A stretch of DNA of 64,000 bases, from contig DUZX01000004.1 of assembly GCA_013349325.1 (NCBI GenBank), positions 62,001-126,000 on the forward strand. The letters are read 5' to 3'. The notes under the pieces were generated by a model, which saw only the letters and a list, made by a program, of their open reading frames with translations, made no database searches and had not been told where the DNA came from. This stretch comes from Desulfuromonadales bacterium (GTDB lineage Bacteria > Desulfobacterota > Desulfuromonadia > Geobacterales > Pseudopelobacteraceae). This document shows, one piece after another, positions 37,380-45,989 of the stretch. Numbering within the stretch: the first letter of the stretch is position 1; every line of letters starts with the position of its first letter. A program made the position numbers and the translations under genes.

Positions 37380-38132
37380 TTACCTCCGCTCTTTCCACCT
37401 TACGACATCCCATACAAACAGCGGAGCGGAAACACACATACGACGCCAAAGGCGGCGGGGTTCCTGCAGCAGACGCGGGAGCCATTCCAAACCCAAATTT
37501 TGGAAAATTGGATGGGAGCGTTGAACGTGTCCCGTGTAGAAATCAAAAACGGCACCGATAGCTCCGATAAATTTAACCTGCAGTCGCTGACGGTTCTGGT
37601 AAATCCATTTTTCCTGTTTGGGCGCAGTCATCCCGACCCAGAGCACATCCGGCTTTGCAGCATTGATGGCAGCAACCATTTCATCCAACTCAGCATCACT
37701 AAAATCAGGTTTGTACGCGGGTGAGAAGGTGCCAACTACCTCCAGATTTGAATAATCCAGCGCCATATTTTGACTAATTTCCCAAAGGATCTCTTCAGTC
37801 GATCCCAGAAAAAAGATCCTGCCGCCACCCTGACGTTCCAGATGTTCATGCAGTCCGTAAAAAATGTCACTCCCGGTAATTCGCTCGTGGACAGGGCATT
37901 TCAGATAACGAGCAGCCATCACCACGCCGGACCCGTCCGGTACCAGCCAATCAGCGTCATGCAGGGCTTTGGTAAAAAGAGGATCTTCGTTGGCGATGGC
38001 GTAGGAATGAGGGTTCAGACAGGCAAACCAGCGGGGGGTGTCTGACAACGCAATTGCACCGACAATATCTTCAACACATTCAACGATACTGCCGGCGACA
38101 ATACTGTAACCAAGAATGTGGCATTTTTTCAT
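37380..38132 (-). CDS. WecG/TagA/CpsF family glycosyltransferase
   Basis: The 250-residue protein has the GT26 pattern: a conserved ADWLVPDGSGVV near residue 85, RITGSDIFYGL, FFLGSTEEIL, and PDVLWVGMTAPKQEKWIYQN. GT26 enzymes add N-acetylmannosamine(uronic acid) or glucose units to lipid-linked sugars on the cytoplasmic face for surface polysaccharide synthesis. Neighbours (beta-helix protein, acetyltransferase and glycosyltransferase fragments) suggest the frayed end of an exopolysaccharide locus. Confidence 0.88.
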   Translation of the reverse strand: MKKCHILGYSIVAGSIVECVEDIVGAIALSDTPRWFACLNPHSYAIANEDPLFTKALHDADWLVPDGSGVVMAARYLKCPVHERITGSDIFYGLHEHLERQGGGRIFFLGSTEEILWEISQNMALDYSNLEVVGTFSPAYKPDFSDAELDEMVAAINAAKPDVLWVGMTAPKQEKWIYQNRQRLQVKFIGAIGAVFDFYTGHVQRSHPIFQNLGLEWLPRLLQEPRRLWRRMCVSAPLFVWDVVRWKERR

Positions 38133-38167
38133 GAAGTTCCGCCCTGCCCTGTTCGGTTTCTATAGCG

Positions 38168-40180
38168 TTACGGGCGATATTCATCCCGGTAGAGGCCGAT
38201 TTTCTCCAGTGGTATCCGTTTAAAGCCCATCATAAACGCAGGTGAATCACCCTTCAATTGAAAGTTCTGGCGGGGATAATCCACAAAGCCAGGGTCGCCG
38301 TCAACCAGATTACCGTCCAGCGTCAGATCCTTGCTGGTAAGGTCATTCGCCAGATTAAGCCACGTGCCCCGGAACGAAATATTATTCACAATCACGTTAC
38401 CATCCGGCTGTGCCGGATTACCATCGTACAAGCCGACCAAACGGGGATAACGTACGCTGTAGGGTGGCTGCAGATGGTTGACCGCATTCAGGTGATCCGT
38501 AAGCGTCGTGTTACTGCCGTCAAAAAACTTTCGCGCCCAACCCAGCCCGCGTGCGTCCAAGTGTACCGAATGTTTGCTGCATTCAAGGAAGACGTTATTC
38601 CGGACCACATTATCGCGGCCACCGCCGATCAACACACCACGAGCGGCCTTGTAGACCACATTGCCGTACACGGTCGTGCCGCTGGCAAAATCATCCAGAT
38701 ATATCGCCTGAACATCGGCTTTCCCAAGTTCATGAAAATAGTTGAAGCGCACGATATTACCGCGCTCCGAATAATCCCGTCCGATGTAAAAAGCACCAGC
38801 GTCGCTGGTATCCATGCAGACGTGATGAATGTCGTTGTATTCGATGATGTGGTCGTTGCCGTGCAGAATAATAGCACTGTGCGGGGCATTGTAGATCTGG
38901 TTGTTGGCAATCCGGTTGCCGACACCATTAATTGCGATAGCGGGGTTATAGGTCCGTACCCAGCGGCTGAAGTCATGGATGCGATTATTGACGGCATAGT
39001 TACCGGCAGCGGTCAGTGTTTTACGGTCACCACCGGACAGGATAATGCCACCATCGCCACACTGATATATGTCACAGCTCTGCACACCATTACGTGAACC
39101 GCCTTCGATTTTAATCGCTTCGTTACCGGTGTTGCGGATGGTACAGCCGAGAATTCGGTTGTCACTTCCACCGGAAATGGTCACAGCTGTACCACGGCAC
39201 TGTTCGATGGTCATGCCCCGAAATGTAACATGAGAAGTATTACGCAGAGATACAACCGTTGTAAGCAACGAGACGGCTGCTGAATTCCGTTTAAGGGGTG
39301 CTGGAGGCCAGAAATACAGAAGACCCGTTCTTCGATCCAGATACCACTCACCAGCTTCATCCAGCTCTTCCAGGATGTTCAACGCATAATAACGTCCACC
39401 ACTTTTATAGCCATACACGCCATGCGGCTCTTGGGTGGCAATCTCGTGTGCCTGTCTGTTTATCTTCGCAACTTTGACAAACGAATCGGCCCAATCCCAG
39501 GTCCAATAGCCATGCAGCCAGATATCATCCGCCTCTGACCAGCATTCCGGTCGGTTGCCGCTGTATTGAAAGCGCCCCCCGGAATGACCGGCAGGAGTAG
39601 TCAGTATCTTTTCCCATCCATTATTTGGCCAACGCGCCAGCGTCATAGGCTTGGTATTATAGAACAGCTCCAAGGCAGCATGAATTCCGTATCGGGCAAA
39701 ACCACGCGGTTTCAATTCACCAAAATCGGTAATGCCCAAAGCTTTAAGATCGACCTGCACAACCGTGCCACGGGCGGCAGCGACCAGTCGTTTCAGAATT
39801 TTAGCATCCGTAACGGGAACAAAACCGTTCAGCTCTTTACCGCCGGTCAGATACACATTTTCGTTTTTGTAGGGGCGATAGATGATGGGGGATTTTTCAG
39901 TACCGGAATCTTTCTCAGTGAGTTCAAAAGTTTTTGAGAGATTGTAGGTGCCGCCACGGATCAGGACTGTTACGCCACCAGGAGGAAAATTGTTTTTTTG
40001 CTTGAGTTCGCGGATTGCATTACGGGCATGTTCAAGCGTGGCTAACGGTTTGTCAAAGGTGCCATGGTTACGATCTGAACCAGACGGAGAAACCACGAAT
40101 TCGGTATGTTGAGCAGCAGCATATAGCGGCAGCGGAGATAAAAAGATATATAAGAAACATATGAAAATAAAGTTTGACAT
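38168..40180 (-). CDS. Secreted right-handed parallel beta-helix protein
   Basis: The 670-residue protein has a signal peptide (IFICFLYIFLSPLPLYAAA), then the start typical of such proteins, EFVVSPSGSDRNHGTFDKPLATL (shown here over two motifs: VSPSGSD and KPLATLEHARNAI). The rest contains many beta-helix turns, for example SDNRILGCTIRNTGNEAIKI and NRIANNQIYNAPHSAIILHG. Family members are polysaccharide lyases, epimerases or surface proteins. No catalytic set was recognised. Place beside a GT26 gene supports a role in polysaccharide modification. Confidence 0.82.
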   Translation of the reverse strand: MSNFIFICFLYIFLSPLPLYAAAQHTEFVVSPSGSDRNHGTFDKPLATLEHARNAIRELKQKNNFPPGGVTVLIRGGTYNLSKTFELTEKDSGTEKSPIIYRPYKNENVYLTGGKELNGFVPVTDAKILKRLVAAARGTVVQVDLKALGITDFGELKPRGFARYGIHAALELFYNTKPMTLARWPNNGWEKILTTPAGHSGGRFQYSGNRPECWSEADDIWLHGYWTWDWADSFVKVAKINRQAHEIATQEPHGVYGYKSGGRYYALNILEELDEAGEWYLDRRTGLLYFWPPAPLKRNSAAVSLLTTVVSLRNTSHVTFRGMTIEQCRGTAVTISGGSDNRILGCTIRNTGNEAIKIEGGSRNGVQSCDIYQCGDGGIILSGGDRKTLTAAGNYAVNNRIHDFSRWVRTYNPAIAINGVGNRIANNQIYNAPHSAIILHGNDHIIEYNDIHHVCMDTSDAGAFYIGRDYSERGNIVRFNYFHELGKADVQAIYLDDFASGTTVYGNVVYKAARGVLIGGGRDNVVRNNVFLECSKHSVHLDARGLGWARKFFDGSNTTLTDHLNAVNHLQPPYSVRYPRLVGLYDGNPAQPDGNVIVNNISFRGTWLNLANDLTSKDLTLDGNLVDGDPGFVDYPRQNFQLKGDSPAFMMGFKRIPLEKIGLYRDEYRP

Positions 40181-40238
40181 TGTCCCGCCTCAATCGGTCG
40201 TGCACCACACAATAGTAATAAATACCAATAAAATACGA

Positions 40239-40637
40239 CTACAGTACGGTGGCAGCCTTCTGCTGCATTTCAATATCAAATGTTATCAATTCTGCTTTAA
40301 ACTCTCTGGCTACCTGGACAACAAGAGCATCCATACCACGCAATCCGGTCTTTGTCGCAACCTTGCACGCTTTGGCTGCGGCTCTACTATCAAGCATAAC
40401 GAACGAAATAGCTGAAATATTTTCTAGGGTTTTCTGGACTTCCACGGCCAGAAGCTCTGAACCTGTCCTTCTTCGTATTGCCGCAACAACTTCTACAAGA
40501 ACTGAACAAGGCATAACAGCGGGTGTCTCACCACTCAAAACTTTACCCCAGATTAGGCAAGCTTCCTCATGGCGCTTTTCATTTGGAAGTAATGAAGAAA
40601 TTATTACAGAGCTGTCTATGGTAACTGACTTCACCAC
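40239..40637 (-). CDS. PIN-domain toxin
   Basis: The 132-residue protein begins with SVTIDSSVIISSLLPNE (first acid), has VLVEVVAAIRRRT (second) and GMDALVVQVAREF with LITFDIEMQ (third and fourth). It overlaps a small upstream gene by seven bases, the usual toxin-antitoxin arrangement. Length and acidic residues look complete. It belongs to a different PIN subtype from the two near the left end of the window. Confidence 0.8.
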   Translation of the reverse strand: MVKSVTIDSSVIISSLLPNEKRHEEACLIWGKVLSGETPAVMPCSVLVEVVAAIRRRTGSELLAVEVQKTLENISAISFVMLDSRAAAKACKVATKTGLRGMDALVVQVAREFKAELITFDIEMQQKAATVL

Positions 40638-40840
40638 TTTTTTTCTCTCTGAGAGGAAATTTCATCGACTGCTGTTATGGTATCCCAAGAATTTGATATT
40701 TTTTGGGATAGTGCATTCCAAGCATCCTGATACCGGCGTGTCTTTTTGATATGTTGCATTTTAGAGAGTACCAACTCTTTTTGGATAACCTGAATATCTC
40801 CCACCAGTGTCGCAAATTTCTTTTCCAGTGCGATTGCCAT
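40631..40840 (-). CDS. Putative antitoxin paired with PIN toxin
   Basis: This 69-residue protein (MAIALEKKFATLVGDIQVIQ start) has a coiled, charged sequence and an ending rich in Ser/Lys. GGAGG stands before its ATG, and it overlaps the PIN gene by seven bases. I see no standard DNA-binding motif. The call rests on position and size. Confidence 0.55.
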   Translation of the reverse strand: MAIALEKKFATLVGDIQVIQKELVLSKMQHIKKTRRYQDAWNALSQKISNSWDTITAVDEISSQREKKW

Positions 40841-40951
40841 ACATTCCTCCGTTCATCATCGAATCACCGTGTATTTTATAGATCAAACACACACCGCCTG
40901 CAATGAAATCCTGTCATACGCTTTTGTAAAACTGTATGCTCTCATGCCAGA

Positions 40952-41090
40952 TCATTTTAGTCTCTGCTTCATAGCCGCCTCATAAATCCCCATCAGACAC
41001 TCATAGTTGACATCTTTGTTGTAGAGCGTTTCAAAAGATTTTCGGGCACCCGCGCCCAGTTTTTCTAGCAACCCCGGTTCTTGCCAGGAG
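40952..41090 (-). pseudogene. 3' tail of a glycosyltransferase (GT4-like)
   Basis: On the minus strand, a frame from about 41090 to the TGA at 40954-40952 reads WQEPGLLEKLGAGARKSFET then LYNKDVNYECLMGIYEAAMK and QRLK. The pattern LG-x-x-AR-x-x-F...L-x-x-IY is the usual C-terminal helix of GT4 glycosyltransferases. The other 300 or so residues are missing; the acetyltransferase fragment is fused just in front in another frame. Confidence 0.6.
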
Positions 41091-41469
41091 CTACAATTGC
41101 TAGATGTCTAATAACATCATCTGCGCTGAATCGTGATTTTATAACCTTTGCCGGATTTCCACCAACTATACTGCAAGGCGGAATATCACGTACAACTAGA
41201 CTCCCAGCCGCAACAATTGAACCACTCCCGATCCTGACGCCAGCTATGATAATTGCACCATGACCAATCCACACATCATCTTCGATTATCGTTTTAAAGT
41301 TGTCCCCACGAGGTGAATCCCAAATTTTTGTGCCAACGATATCAGTTCGATGATCATCACGACCAACAAATGCAACGCTTCGAGCAATAACGCAACTTAT
41401 CTCGGCTCCCTGTCGAATGTAGCGACCGGGAAACAGGTGGGATAACAGCATCGAGTTGAAAAACTTCAC
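41065..41469 (-). pseudogene. Hexapeptide acetyltransferase (CatB/WbbJ-like), 5' truncated
   Basis: The 134-residue frame has left-handed beta-helix hexapeptides (IIEDDVWIGHGAIIIAGVRI, GSGSIVAAGSLVVRDIPP) and the ending CSIVGGNPAKVIKSRF, which is the CoA/sugar O-acetyltransferase pattern. The homologous part seems to begin near GRYIRQGAEISCV; the front overlaps the SurA-like gene, so the normal N-terminal 60-80 residues are absent. The C-terminus runs into the glycosyltransferase tail. It may be expressed from the internal ATG but is probably a relic of a polysaccharide locus. Confidence 0.65.
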
Positions 41470-42028
41470 ACCCGCTCTCCGTACAAAAAGGGGCTGTGCG
41501 TTCCCCGACCTTTAAATCATCCAGATGTTCACTTATCTCTCCGGCCAGGTCCTGCACCGGCACCGTTTTCGTTTCTTTGCGGGTGAACTGACTGTTTTTT
41601 GCCGCTGTATCATCGTTGGCTCTCAAGATGGTAAGTTTGACCGAACTCCCCTGAAATTCAGCAAAATGGTCAATCTCCGCTTCCGTCACAGAAAGCTTGA
41701 TGCTGCTCACCCTCTTATCCATCACCTGTTTGATCAGCGTCTGTTCGTAATAATCCTGAATGGAGCGCCGAAACGTCTCCTCCTTGTCAACGCCCTCTTG
41801 TTGAGCGGCCTGAATCATGAGCTCCCTTACGACCAGAGAGTTAATAAAATCGCGTTCATCTGACGCATGTACCGAGGCACGCAGCAGATTAAACTCTTCA
41901 CGGGAGATTTGTTTATCGTTAACAGAAATTGCTACGATTTTTTTGGCAGGCTGACGATCGAACGTCAGAGTGACAATCAGGACGGTAAAACTGGCCACAA
42001 ATATTATTATGTACCAGATGTATTTCAC
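41357..42028 (-). CDS. SurA-N/PPIC-like membrane-anchored chaperone, C-terminally altered
   Basis: The 223-residue protein has an N-terminal membrane anchor (YIWYIIIFVASFTVLIVTLTF), then IVAISVNDKQISREEFNLLR and the helical FINSLVVRELMIQAAQQEGV of SurA-type chaperone domains. A short PPIC-like part ends at about CTESGCEVFQLDAVI. The last 25-30 residues (after VIPP) come from sequence shared with the acetyltransferase fragment in another frame and look non-native. The start is GTG at 42028 after AAGGAG. It follows the MMPL gene on the minus strand. Confidence 0.6.
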   Translation of the reverse strand: MKYIWYIIIFVASFTVLIVTLTFDRQPAKKIVAISVNDKQISREEFNLLRASVHASDERDFINSLVVRELMIQAAQQEGVDKEETFRRSIQDYYEQTLIKQVMDKRVSSIKLSVTEAEIDHFAEFQGSSVKLTILRANDDTAAKNSQFTRKETKTVPVQDLAGEISEHLDDLKVGERTAPFCTESGCEVFQLDAVIPPVSRSLHSTGSRDKLRYCSKRCICWS

Positions 42029-42115
42029 GACAGTACTCCTTATTATCCGATAATGACAAAAAGCGAATGAACGGTACCAAGATTACCGGAAATTGTCAAA
42101 ACATCAGCTCATATC

Positions 42116-44641
42116 TCATTTAGTAACCCGGGCGACAATTGCCGGCAGCGTTATCATTGCAAAGATGGCCGTACAGCCGACACCGAAGTTGGTCGCCCAG
42201 CCGATGGAGGCCAGCGCCGGATAATCAGCCAGCGCCAGCGAGCCGAAACCGGCTATTGTTGTCAGTGCCGACAACAGCACGGCGCGACCAGCCTGGACGA
42301 AACGCTGCTCCTGTTCCTGCAGAGTTACCTCGGCGATGCGGTGGCGGATATGCAGACCGTAATCACTCCCCATGCCGATGATGGTTACCAGCACCATGGC
42401 GTTCATAAAATTGAGCCCCATGCCGCTCATTGCCATGATACCGAGCATCGCCAGTGAACCGGCAACGACCGGAAAGAGTGCATAAAATATCCCTGCCAGA
42501 GAATTAAAATGCGCCAGCAGCAGAAACAGTACCACAACGCTACCCAGCACAACGGCCCAGACAAAACCACTGCGAACAGCAGCTGACAGCTGCTCGCTGA
42601 TCAGATCGACACTGCTGGCCCGGGCGGCAGGATCAATGGCAGCCAGTTCAGAGATAAAAACCGGCAGATTAAATTCCGGGCCGCGATAATGCAGATAAAC
42701 CAGGGCGTGCCAACCGGCAGCGTCCTTGATCAGGTGCCGGTCCAGAACACCTTTTAATGGCGATGCAGCCAGACCGGCCAGCGCTTCGCTACTGGAGAGC
42801 AGCGGCGCGTGTTTCATGGTTTCAGCCACCAGAAGATAGTCATTGAACGGCTCGCGGGTGAAACCGTGACGTTCCAGAGCAGCACTCAGACTGATGGCCA
42901 GATCTCCATTTTTTACGACACGACCAAGTGCCGCAATGACCGCACCCTGCATGGCTGGGCTATTGATGATCCGGCCGATCGATGACCAGGCTACGACCTT
43001 GCCTTGCTGCTGCAGACCTTCTGCAACCCTTTCAACACGGGCTGTCCGCTCCAGCACCTGATTCAGGTCACTCCCTTCGATCGCAACCAACATCTGTTTG
43101 GGTGCCAGACTGAGATGCTTTTCAATCTTCTCCTGCGCAAGAAAGGCCTCTGAATGGCGCGGTTGCAGGTTTTTAAGCTCACCGTCAAACTGAATCCGCA
43201 GCGCCTTCACCCCCAGCACAATGACCACAAACACCGAGATCATGATCACCACAACACTCCTACCGGTTGCAAAGCGCCACAGCCTGCCTAGTCCAAAACC
43301 GGGCACCGCCCGATAATCGGCCGGAAAATGTCGCTCCATGAAGATCAGGAGCGGCGGCAAAAAGAAGAGCGTTGCGTAGAGCGAAAAGATTACCCCCAGA
43401 CCGACCAGCAGACCCAGTTCTGACAGTGCCCGAACATCAGAGATCGAGAGTGCCAGAAAAGGGAGCGCAGTTGTAATTGCGGCCGTAAAGACGCCATGTC
43501 CGCTATCAACCAGCGCCAGATGCAGCGCATCAGCGGTGGCAACACCGGCGGCCCTCTCACTGTGAAAACGATCGTAGAGGTGAATCGAGTAATCGGTCCC
43601 CAGTCCGATAATCAGCGCCATGAACGCAAACGAGATGATATGGATCGAGCCGCTGAACAGCCCGGCAGTGGCGAGCGCCAGCGTTACGCCGCAGATCAGG
43701 ATCAGCGGTATCAGCAGCGTCGGCAGAATGCGGCGATAGGTCGCGTAAAATATCCCCAGTACCACAACCAGCGAGGAGAGAATGCAGGCCAGGATATTTG
43801 ATTTCATGGCCGCTTCATCCAGCACGGCACTGATATGAGCACCGGCACAGGAAATCTTCAGCGGGAGATCACGGCGGGCCAGGTTGATAGCCGCCACAAG
43901 CTTGCGTGCAAAGGCCATATCCTGAACGCTACGGGCCGGTTCGGCGATCATGACCAACAGACTGCCGTCACGCGAGATGAAATATGAGGAATCCGGATCA
44001 AGGTCGAGTGCCTGACTTCCGCTTTTGATGCGCGGCAGTATCAGCTCGCGTACGAAAAGCGGATCGACCGTGGCCAGACCGGTCATGGCACCACCGATCT
44101 GACCGGCCAACTCCGACTGCAGACGGAGCAGCAGACTATCCAGACGCGTGGCAGAAAAACGGGCCGCCAGATCAGGTACATCGGTCACGTTGATAAAGAG
44201 CTGCGGGCGGGCCACGGCAAATTTAATAAACTCACGAAATGCAGCGGCCTGGCTTTGATCGTAGATCTGCCAGGTGATACGAGTGAAGGCCGGTGTACCA
44301 TCGACCTGCGCTCTTCGCAGTCGTTCGGCAAAACGAGCCGCTTCCTGCGGCAGAAGCCGGGTGTCACCTTCCAACAGAAAGTAGGCCTCTTTGGCGCTGC
44401 CGGTCCACTGCATGGTATCAAGCATCAGGCGCAACGCCGGAAGACGTTTTGGAAAGAGTTGGAAGATATCGCTGTCAAAGCGGGTGGAAAGTAATGAGAG
44501 ACCGGAGAGCAGGATGGCCACAACAAAGAGCAGCACGACCTGCAGCGGGCGGGTCGTTGTTATCCGGAAAATCCATTCCAGATGGCGCTGCGTGAGCGAA
44601 TTGACCCTCGTCGAGGCGGCGTTGAACCAGTTTTTTGACAT
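42116..44641 (-). CDS. MMPL/RND family exporter
   Basis: The 841-residue inner-membrane protein has two RND-like halves, each with a large periplasmic loop and five or six helices. The family motifs are GLGTDYSIHLYDRF in the first half and GMGSDYGLHIRHRI in the second. In aryl polyene loci a protein of this kind (ApeM) is thought to export the finished lipid; the next genes upstream (lipoprotein, LolA-like) are the usual companions. It is the last core gene of the 42-61 kb locus. No tripartite partner genes are nearby. Confidence 0.88.
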   Translation of the reverse strand: MSKNWFNAASTRVNSLTQRHLEWIFRITTTRPLQVVLLFVVAILLSGLSLLSTRFDSDIFQLFPKRLPALRLMLDTMQWTGSAKEAYFLLEGDTRLLPQEAARFAERLRRAQVDGTPAFTRITWQIYDQSQAAAFREFIKFAVARPQLFINVTDVPDLAARFSATRLDSLLLRLQSELAGQIGGAMTGLATVDPLFVRELILPRIKSGSQALDLDPDSSYFISRDGSLLVMIAEPARSVQDMAFARKLVAAINLARRDLPLKISCAGAHISAVLDEAAMKSNILACILSSLVVVLGIFYATYRRILPTLLIPLILICGVTLALATAGLFSGSIHIISFAFMALIIGLGTDYSIHLYDRFHSERAAGVATADALHLALVDSGHGVFTAAITTALPFLALSISDVRALSELGLLVGLGVIFSLYATLFFLPPLLIFMERHFPADYRAVPGFGLGRLWRFATGRSVVVIMISVFVVIVLGVKALRIQFDGELKNLQPRHSEAFLAQEKIEKHLSLAPKQMLVAIEGSDLNQVLERTARVERVAEGLQQQGKVVAWSSIGRIINSPAMQGAVIAALGRVVKNGDLAISLSAALERHGFTREPFNDYLLVAETMKHAPLLSSSEALAGLAASPLKGVLDRHLIKDAAGWHALVYLHYRGPEFNLPVFISELAAIDPAARASSVDLISEQLSAAVRSGFVWAVVLGSVVVLFLLLAHFNSLAGIFYALFPVVAGSLAMLGIMAMSGMGLNFMNAMVLVTIIGMGSDYGLHIRHRIAEVTLQEQEQRFVQAGRAVLLSALTTIAGFGSLALADYPALASIGWATNFGVGCTAIFAMITLPAIVARVTK

Positions 44642-44647
44642 CGGTAG

Positions 44648-45337
44648 CTATAAACCCTTTATTTCGGAGAGCGGCAGGACCTTCAGCCCATCCAGCAGCG
44701 GCAGAAATGCGGCTTCTTCCAACGCAGTATTTACCTCCGGCTCAGCCAGCAGCAGCCGGATCTGATCGTTTGTGCTGCTGCGCAAATCGATCTCGGCCGC
44801 CAGTGGAATTCCGTTGATGGCAGTATACCCGGAGTAGTAGACCTGATCGCCGACACCATTTTTCTTGGTCGTAATCAGTCCCTGTTCGTAGCTAACGGTT
44901 TCCTGACTCCCATCAGAAGCAAGTCGCACAAGCGTCGTATTCAAGCGATTGTCAGGAGAGGGCGCTGCATCCATGATCCAGCGCATCATGCGCCACCCCC
45001 GTAGGCCGCCGCTGGTAGGCAATTCATCAATCGTACCGACGTAAGCGACAGACTTTCCGGGATAGAGCAGTGTAATCAGCTCGCCACGGGCAAATACCTC
45101 CATCAGCGTCGTTCCGAAGGGAGAGAGCACGACCAGGTGCAGCTGATCAGGTCGGCGATACACCAGAAAACCGCTGGCCGACATACCGGTTTCAGCCGTT
45201 GTGATCGAGATTGAAACCGCAGCCGAGAGAGTTTCCAGCGCCAGTGCCGGATTGTACGTGAGCGGCGGCAGAGCAGCAGCACAGGCCGACAACAGCAGCA
45301 GAGGAAGGCATATTTTCAGGAAGCGTAGCAGGAACAT
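44648..45337 (-). CDS. Outer-membrane lipoprotein, DUF3261/LolB-like
   Basis: The 229-residue protein starts MFLLRFLKICLPLLLLSACA; the lipobox LLSAC puts the lipidated cysteine at residue 19. The beta-rich remainder (QLHLVVLSPFGTTLMEVFAR, YSGYTAINGIPLAAEIDLRS) fits LolB/DUF3261 proteins. In aryl polyene loci such a lipoprotein receives the product at the outer membrane. It lies six bases before the MMPL gene. Function by analogy only. Confidence 0.75.
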   Translation of the reverse strand: MFLLRFLKICLPLLLLSACAAALPPLTYNPALALETLSAAVSISITTAETGMSASGFLVYRRPDQLHLVVLSPFGTTLMEVFARGELITLLYPGKSVAYVGTIDELPTSGGLRGWRMMRWIMDAAPSPDNRLNTTLVRLASDGSQETVSYEQGLITTKKNGVGDQVYYSGYTAINGIPLAAEIDLRSSTNDQIRLLLAEPEVNTALEEAAFLPLLDGLKVLPLSEIKGL

Positions 45338-45363
45338 TTTTTTCTCACCGAATAAGGGATATT

Positions 45364-45437
45364 ATTTTCCGTTCGCCCTGAGCTTGTCGAAGGGGGCAGC
45401 CGTTCATGGTTCGACAAGCTCACCACGAACGGAAAAT
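45364..45437. repeat. 28-bp inverted repeat with CTTGTCGAA ends
   Basis: ATTTTCCGTTCGCCCTGAGC plus TTGTCGAA (45364-45391) pairs with TTCGACAAGCTCACCACGAA plus CGGAAAAT (45410-45437), with only two mismatched bases. It can fold as one long hairpin. Similar TTCGACAAGCTCA palindromes occur in many bacterial genomes. Confidence 0.8.
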
Positions 45438-45447
45438 ATAATTGTAG

Positions 45448-45472
45448 GTCGCGTTAGTCTTTTCAACGCGAC
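45448..45472. repeat. Small perfect palindrome GTCGCGTT/AACGCGAC
   Basis: An 8-bp perfect stem with a nine-base loop lies just right of the long inverted repeat. No T-run follows, so it is unlikely to be a simple terminator. It resembles TAGGTCGCGTTAG-type dispersed palindromes. Confidence 0.5.
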
Positions 45473-45489
45473 ATTGCTCTGTTGCGTTA

Positions 45490-45726
45490 CTACGTATTCG
45501 GGACATCTTCACATGCACTAAACTCGCTATTAACCTTCATGCTTTCCATGCGCACTTTCAGACTGGTTTCCATAAGCCGCGTTCTACGTTGCTGAGCGGC
45601 TACCGTCATATTCATCTGTTCAAGCGCTTTACGAACATATTCGGCACGGGAAAGGTGTAACTGCCGGGCATAATCGTCAACGTCGTGAAGGATCTCGTCA
45701 AGAATTCGCAACGATAATGAAGCCAT
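45490..45726 (-). CDS. Orphan ribbon-helix-helix protein
   Basis: The 78-residue protein (MASLSLRILDEILHDVDDYA start) has an RHH pattern: a short strand, two helices with LSRAEYVRKALEQM, and a charged tail. No toxin gene follows. The stretch before the ATG at 45726 contains GAGGTTACATC. It sits between two repeat families inside the biosynthetic locus and separates the lolA-like gene from the lipoprotein gene. It may be an unpaired antitoxin or a local regulator. Confidence 0.65.
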   Translation of the reverse strand: MASLSLRILDEILHDVDDYARQLHLSRAEYVRKALEQMNMTVAAQQRRTRLMETSLKVRMESMKVNSEFSACEDVPNT

Positions 45727-45764
45727 GATGTAACCTCGTTGGGAACTAAATATGTAGTACCTAA

Positions 45765-45930
45765 ATCCTGCAAACCCTACCACAGAGTCACTGAGGGCAC
45801 AGAGAAAATTCTTAATAAAAAGACATTGGCCTTAGAATCTACTTTGTTTTACCGTTCACCTTCGGGGTGATACGCTCTTTTTTAAATAATCAATGATTCC
45901 TCTGTGTTCTCTGTGACACTGTGGTGGAAG
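45765..45930. repeat. MITE-like repeat, copy A
   Basis: 166 bp beginning ATCCTGCAAACCCTACCACA and ending GTGGTGGAAG. Its ends are imperfect inverted repeats (CCACAGAGTCAC...GGGCACAGAG versus CTCTGTGTTCTCTGTGACAC). The same left end, middle (TTAGAATCT) and right end (ATCAATGATTCCTCTGTG) recur in copy B at 52820-53167. Confidence 0.8.
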
Positions 45931-45989
45931 TACCGTTTTTGGTAGTACAAAATGAAAACTACTGCACATGTGTCAATTGCATTGCTCGC

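Noticed and set aside
44185-44817. Open frames on both strands within the MMPL and lipoprotein genes
   Set aside because: They are shadows of the exporter and lipoprotein coding frames, without motifs of their own.
45448-45472. Terminator after the orphan RHH gene
   Set aside because: The stem is perfect but no T-run follows on either strand; treated as a dispersed palindrome.
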